Translations under genes and position numbers: made by a program
The notes under the pieces: generated by a model
Told to the model about the DNA's origin: nothing
Seen by the model: only the letters and a program-made list of their open reading frames with translations
The model's database searches: none
NCBI RefSeq assembly: GCF_041381155.1
Contig: NC_091138.1
Span: 37,937,604-38,001,603, forward strand
DNA from: Argopecten irradians
Taxonomy: Eukaryota; Mollusca; Bivalvia; Pectinida; Pectinidae
DNA length: 64,000 nt
Direction of reading: 5' to 3'
Shown: positions 57,805 to 64,000 of the stretch, one piece after another
Layout of the letters: each line of letters starts with the position of its first letter
Position numbering within the stretch: position 1 is the stretch's first letter

Positions 57805-60800
57805 ATCTTGTCCGTGTGGTGATTTTACTGTGGCAATCTCTTACGTAAAGTTGTCACGTAAAATAGCACAGTAGTACACACAATGTTATCGAAATACTTG
57901 TGTAAAGGTTTTATTTTGTACACGAAGGGATGAACTCAGATATACTATTCATTACCTACGATGAAATGGGGTATATGGTATTAGTTACCAAAGTCCGTCC
58001 TGTTATAGGACACCAGTCGATTTCTTGCTGAATTTTTCTATCTGTATTACGAATAAGGTGTCAAATACACACACGATGGCGATAATTGGTCACCTTCCAG
58101 TAGAGGTCTAGGTTAGATTTGGTCTCAAAAAGACTTTGAGAAAGTCAATGGTGTCATCTTCAGAAAAAGTAAAGTAGACCGGGTACGTATACATGTATTT
58201 GTTTTACGTTCTGGCCATACTGTCCGGTAGCAACGATTGGATGCTTTGTGATTACTCTTTTCTATTTATTTTTTATATAATTTGTATCATAATAAATCTA
58301 GATCGATCAAGAAAAAGGGGAAATATCTCCAAAATAAATATTCACATGATTAGACGATACGTTAAACGTTACAGTCATTCGTCCGTGACCCTAGAATACT
58401 AGTTTAATGTCATACATGTATTGCGGGTGTACAATATTTACATATTGTGGTGATAGGATGTAATTGAAGTTATGTGAATACATATGTATATACATTATAT
58501 GATAATGGGACATCTGTTACCACTCAACTTCGATACGTATCCACCCCTCGACTTTCTCACAGTAAAACCGTTTGAGGCTTTTCAAGAGAAAAAAACAAAT
58601 GACCAAAAACAGGACCGTGGAGGGTTCTTTGATGTACATCAAAAGAATCGAATAACGGTACCCTGGTATTCCTGTCTTCAAATAAAATCTCTACAGGTCT
58701 ATGATTGGTCAGTTTGTTTCTCCTATTTTCTCTGTTATGAGACATTATATCTTGATTTCATGGATTATCTCGACTGTGTCACTACGGAGTTCATAGATGA
58801 ACAGCTAAAATTTCAACAAGAATAAGAACATCAAAACGTCTATTAAGCAAAGACACAAGTAATTCCTGGCGAGCTATAGAAAGATAAGGAATCTCGAAGT
58901 GGGATGTTTGTAAGGTTGCCCTCACCACTTATAAATATTTATTGGTCTCCTAATTGTTTCTTTATATCTTTCTCTGCTCTGTGAAAGAGTCAAGAGTTTA
59001 TCGTATTAAAAGCACTGGCGACCAAGACATCAAACACAGGCCAATACGATGTACTGCACTGTTACTTGGTCTTGTTTTGGCTCATGATTAATCTAATCAC
59101 AATTAATTACATGAAAAGCATTATCCATAACTCATGGACCCCAGAAAAGCTACTGTCGTTAGTGAGACCCGTCTGTAGAAGATTCAGAAGCTATGTTTAG
59201 ATTTGCTATTTTGGATGCCTTTTAAGATTTTTTTTTATAGAACTCGCGAAATTCCAATATTTTGTTTCAAAATGATTTTTCACCTTTTTGCACTAACAAT
59301 TTGGGTAAACCACCCATATGATATTTAGAAACTTCATATCACACTCTTTCCAGATTTTATATGAATAAAAATATGTTTTTGCGTTTATGAAGTTACCATA
59401 GTAACCGGAAATTGGGACTTTCACAAAAATGTTTCTTACATTTATAGCTCTTAAGCCTATGAAAGTGATTTAAGTGTTCATTTAATAACTTACTAATCAA
59501 GTATAACATTGAATAAGAGATAAAATTTTATTGAATGTCACATTTTCAATTTAGTTTTGGTTATTACCATTGTTACCAAAAATATTTATAACTGATGATT
59601 TTTTTAACTGTTTTGATTTAGCGTTGTATTTGTCCTGCTTTAGCTGTAGCAAAACTGTTTTATATTAATTTTGGTTACCTTTCAACTTACATATTGACTT
59701 AAAGACAAGAGGGTCAAAGTTTATGACAAAATGATTTTTGGCACTAAAATGTTACCATGGCTACTGAAAGCGGGCCTATAATTTTTTTAGCTTCTAGAAA
59801 CATTTATGTGGGCCTCCAGTCGATTGAAATATTGAAAGATATTTTTATTATGTTGTACAACGATTTGTTTGACTCATTACTGATAGCAACATTAAAATAT
59901 TTTATATTTATGAACTAGTCTTATTATTTTAGATGAGTTTAGGGATGTCAATATTCTATATAAATCCTCCCCTATATCGTCATAGTATGCAGTAATCCGA
60001 TAGCAAATGTGTTTCGAAAATCAAGATGTTCAGATGAATAAGTTTACATATGCCATTGGATCTGATCGTCAAAGTACTCTTGTGAACCTACATCAAATTA
60101 TTTGAATTCGTACGTTATTGACGAGGGCTGTTAGCGCCTTTATGGTTGTAATCACAGGGACTTGTAACGTAGGTTGTGAGAAAGTCTGTTGTGTATTCAT
60201 GTGTACTAGGCCTAAGGTTATATACTATATATAGTATATAGGCCTAGTACACATGTACACATGTCCCTGTGCATGTGACTACAGGTTTGCTATCTAGAGC
60301 ATGTAACGTGTACAGACAGAAAAACTAAATGATTTCCCACAGACGACAATGTTGCCACTGTCCAGGTTAAATGAAGTTTTCAAGCCTGGTCACCCATCCC
60401 AAATTTTGAAGAGTGTCATCTCACACACATGTCAATATTTTTTAGATGCACCATCTTGCTAAACTTTGAGACGGGGGTGCGATTGACAATTGACCAAAAT
60501 TTTCATAATTAAATTCCAATCTTAATTACCAACCAATCCCCTGTCAGAAACAGACTTGAAGGCATTTTGAGATTTCTTTACATATTTATATCTACATGTA
60601 TTTCCCAACCCACACATTAAACATTTGAAACTGATGCACCCTGCATGCCCAATCCGCAGGTTCCGAAACATTAACCTCTCTATGACAAAGCGGATTTCCA
60701 GAAATCTATTTTTGGCTTCATTCTGTGGTCCCTGTAGAACGAATAATCATACCCTGCCTTCACTCCGTTCCATCTGTCAGAAATCTTCCGTCCGTCGTTC

Positions 60801-61094
60801 AGAGCTACGTCATCGCAGCTATAGTCCCTGTAGCATAACTGTAATTTAGATCTGAAGTATTCATTTATATGTACAACGTACAAATTGCGAATGTTCGGGT
60901 TCAATAAAGTATTAATAGCACCACAAGTAATGTAACCATATCGCATTGTTTCGTGACCAATCGCACCATACCGTATTGTTTCTTACCGCACTATAATTTA
61001 AGTTCGGATTAATACGGTTGTAAGAGGAACTAACACGCTCCAGTACGTTCCAATACGTTCGAAAGGTCTAGGGTGTCTACACGCCTTTGTAGTG
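57805..61094. other. Intergenic spacer between the two DHRS11-like genes
   Basis: About 3.3 kb, AT-rich. A 113-codon open frame at 58484-58825 has no splice context or recognisable family and is not called. A strong inverted repeat lies at 60198-60255. No transposon identified. Confidence 0.5.
60198..60255. other. 58-bp inverted repeat (cruciform-forming)
   Basis: Arms CATGTGTACTAGGCC and GGCCTAGTACACATG (15 bp, perfect) flank a TATACTATATATAGTATA core that is itself palindromic; a five-base AAGGT-type bulge sits on the left. Confidence 0.7.
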
Positions 61095-63988
61095 ATGGAG
61101 CGTTGGGTGGGACGAGTAGCCCTCATCACGGGCGCTTCAGTAGGAATAGGAGCTGCCTTGGCCAGGAGACTCGTAAAACATGGGATGAAAGTTGTTGGTT
61201 GTGCAAGAAATGTTCAGCAAATCCAGGTAAATTGGTCCTCATACACACGGGTGTAATACTGTATGCATGGTTGATCCCATTATATCCTAAGATATTTTTC
61301 ATATATGGATGCGACGGAGAGGAATATTCTACCCGAAGGTCACAATATGTATAACCCAAGGTTTGCCGAGGGTATCAAAATGTTGTAAAACATTTGTGAT
61401 CCCAATGGTAGAATCCCCTATCATTTTTTCCGTATATGAAACAGTATTTTCCTCGTACCTCGAGGTTTTTGTTTTATTAAATAAGTTCGAGAAAAGGGTA
61501 ACTATGCGACCAGTCAATATTACACCCGTAGTTACGATAAAGATACACTCGTGCATGTCGCATGAGGTTGTTTTGCACGACTTCCCATGCAATACAAGTT
61601 TTTGGCATCACTGGGTCTACAGAATTACGTTAAACATTATTTTAAGAAACTAGGCAGGCGTTTTGATTTGATTGTAGATAGATCTACGACATTTCATATG
61701 AACTTTTCATTATTTTTTGTCCAACATACCTTCGGTATCGCAGAAGTATCAAATAACAGCTTATTTTATATACAGATTTATATAACCACATAGCTAGATT
61801 CAAAAGCAGTGTCAACGTCTTTTACAAACCTTACAATAGGAAAAAGTACAATGTTCGATCTGCATGACCGCATGTACAACGAGTTCTGTATACATCTGGA
61901 ACAAACAAATGTCGACCTTATCAGATGTCTTGTCAAAGGTACATAATTACAAAACACGAAAACCATGCATTTACCCAAATCACAATTCAATTAATTATTT
62001 TTCATATCAATTAAAAAGTTTTGTGAGTCTCTGGACTCGTGCAAGTCTACACCGATAGACATAGGAAAGTATTCCGTCATTAGTATACAACTAATTAAAA
62101 TAAAAAGTGCAAATATTACAATTTGTCATACATTTATTTAGAAACAATAATCTTATCAGTGTAATCCAGATGAAACATTAAACATTAAAATAGATTTAGA
62201 AATTATTTCAAAAATCGTCCGCAAGACTGTGTGACACGGTAGTATTCCGCTTCGATTCAAAAATGGAGAGTCACCGTAACGTGATGAGACCGGCATTGTT
62301 CTAGTGGTTTATGTACCCTTTAACCTTGATACAAGTTAATCAACTGATTTAAGGTAAATCAATATTCATTGACTTTCATATAGCTTTTCTTATCGTCGTT
62401 TTGTCTTCATCAGAGACGTTCTTAGTTTTGACACACGTCACACAGGTACATGGCGTATTTTATATTCTTCTTTGGTACCGCAATGTTGCTCGACTCGAAT
62501 GATAAACATGGGTCAGTAAAACGATAAAAGGACAGAAATTGATCCGATAGACGCAATCAAATCATTACTAAATCTTTATATGTGTATAATTTGCCTAATG
62601 ATTAGGCCTACAACCCCCTACACAAAAATGTAAGCTTAACGATATCCTTCTTTGCTCACGAAGTGAACAAAACTAATGCTAAAACTGGAAAATAAGAGTT
62701 CATGAAATGTTCTTTAAAATTTAAATGGTAGAAATTTGTAATATTTGCACTTTTTTAAAACACCACTGTTTAGATTTAAGCCTACAGTAGGCCTACAGTA
62801 CGCCTTCTTAGGAAAAAGTAGGTCCAGAATATTTTCTAGAAGACCGGTGTTAAAAGATACCCAAATCATGAGCAAATGAAACATTATTTTTTAAGTAGTT
62901 TCATTGAGTCCAACTTCAGTAAGAATCGAACTATTACTTCTATGAATGACATTCAATTAATGCCTCTTGAAAAGATATGTAAGGATTTTTTATCAAAGTA
63001 CTATATATCTTATGTATTTCTAAATTCAGGCGTTAGCGGATGAGTTGAAGAATGAGAAAGGCAGCCTGACGGCCATCAAGTGTGACCTTACCAAGGAGGA
63101 GGAGATACTGGACATGTTCTCCAAGGTCAAGGCCGAGTTTGGTGGCGTTGATATCTGTGTCAACAATGCTGGTCTTGCACACGAATCGCTAATCCTGTCG
63201 GGCGAAACACAACAATGGCGGGAAATGTTAGATGTAAGATCATATTTTAGTTCAAAAGCATTTTCCGTTGGGAGATTTCATCAGTTAAACTTCGAACAAT
63301 CATATCTAAAGGTTTTGTAAAGAAGAGAATGGTAGAAGTGGTTGTTTTTCTTTAAACCAGGTTAATGTCCTGGGCTTGTCGATCTGCTCCAGAGAGGCTG
63401 TCAAACAGATGAGAGAGAAAGGAGTAGATGATGGTCATCTTATTCTACTAAACAGGCACGTATGATATAGTACCACTACATCTTACAATACCTTTAGGTA
63501 TCAGGTATAGGCGTCCAATGGCCAATTTAACCTATTTAACTCAATTTAATCATTAATACAGATTCATTAACTTTTAACATACTTTACAAATTGTCATAAT
63601 TATACAGTTTTTTTAACTCTGTTGTCTCAGCTTGCGTTGGCACGGTCTGGTCGAACCATAATTTTTACACATTTCATTACATGACTTCAAAACACTCTTT
63701 ATCATATTCTACTGATAAAATACTTAGTATACAAGTAAATTCTTTTAGCTGCAAAAAACATTTATGCATGCATACTGGATAAATGATTTCGGCTGGTCAA
63801 ACCAAGACTTGATGAAGAATTACTTTTATTGACTCGTCCTTCTCTCCGTATCTTACAGTATGTCTGGTCATCGAATCACCAACTACAGTCCTGGCCATTT
63901 CTACAAGGCCACCAAATTCATGGTGACGGCCTTGACCGAATGTTTACGACAGGAACTGAGTGAGATAAAATCACATATCCGGGTTACG
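61095..63988 (+). CDS. DHRS11-like: Short-chain dehydrogenase/reductase, DHRS11-like, copy B (exons 1-4; continues past the window)
   Basis: Exons 61095-61226, 63030-63233, 63361-63455 and 63859-63988 match copy A in boundaries and phase. The protein carries TGASVGIG (12-19), NNAG (89-92), catalytic SMSGHRI...HFYKATKF (Ser146, Tyr159, Lys163) and ends here at IRVT before a GTAGGT donor. Exon 3 is 3 nt longer than in copy A (one extra Gly, KGVDDG), and intron 3 has the same GC donor (AACAG|GCACGT). Exons are close in sequence but introns 1 and 2 have diverged; the first intron is 1.8 kb against 0.6 kb. Residues after the NNAG motif (AHESLIL against AHNAPIL) and before the catalytic Tyr (NYSPG against NSSPG) differ, so substrate preference may differ. 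Exons 5-7 lie outside. Confidence 0.9.
61227..63029 (+). other. Intron 1 of DHRS11-like copy B
   Basis: 1.8 kb of AT-rich sequence unlike intron 1 of copy A. Several open frames (for example 61309-61653) lack any coding hallmark. Confidence 0.5.
63456..63858 (+). other. GC-AG intron 3 of DHRS11-like copy B
   Basis: The donor is CAG|GCACGT and the acceptor CTTACAG, with the same split Ser codon as in copy A. Partly alignable with intron 3 of copy A. Confidence 0.75.
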
Positions 63989-64000
63989 GTAGGTTTTAGA

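Noticed and set aside
58484..58825. Plus-strand open frame of 113 codons between the dehydrogenase genes
   Set aside because: Isolated, AT-driven composition, no motif and no neighbouring exons in phase; could be chance.

Overview
This is animal nuclear DNA, most likely from a bivalve mollusc. Genes are split into small exons by long AT-rich introns with GT-AG (once GC-AG) boundaries. The repeats also point to bivalves: a (TCCG)n tract joined to ~155-bp tandem units, as in the 'pearl'/Helentron-derived elements of oysters; an element opening ACAAGAGGCCCATGGGCC; and tRNA-derived SINEs. The species cannot be fixed by eye. No prokaryotic, viral or CRISPR content was seen.

Layout. (1) 1-12593, plus strand: the 3' part of an unrecognised gene with five exons in consistent phase. 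Its last intron holds the most unusual object in the window, a minisatellite of roughly 90 units of 46-48 bp. Each unit carries a consensus splice donor, a pyrimidine tract, an acceptor and a 15-nt exon-like core. The array is split by a 3.4-kb foldback (palindromic) transposable element with a TAA target duplication. (2) 12594-14350: 3' UTR ending near an AATAAA. (3) 15172-18090: two interspersed elements with tandemly repeated cores. (4) 52978 down to 21391, minus strand: a 21-exon gene for a coiled-coil protein of the QRICH2/C16orf96 (DUF4795) type, linked in vertebrates to the sperm flagellum. Its introns and 3' flank are full of minisatellites, and the first coding exon has an in-frame TAA after 30 codons. 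(5) 53908-57604, plus strand: a complete seven-exon short-chain dehydrogenase gene of the DHRS11 type, head-to-head with the QRICH2-like gene across about 930 bp. (6) 61095 to the window end: a tandem paralogue of that gene, exons 1-4 only, continuing outside.

The genes do not form a pathway. The two dehydrogenase genes are a tandem duplication about 7.2 kb apart and share an unusual GC-AG third intron. The close head-to-head pair may share a promoter region; one ETS-type site and one DR1 nuclear-receptor site lie in or next to it. Exons were assigned by eye from open frame, splice consensus and phase. The QRICH2-like model sums to exactly 1167 codons and the DHRS11-like model to 252, so the phases are coherent. 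Candidate features most worth checking are the splice-site minisatellite, the foldback insertion in it, the in-frame stop and the GC-AG intron.
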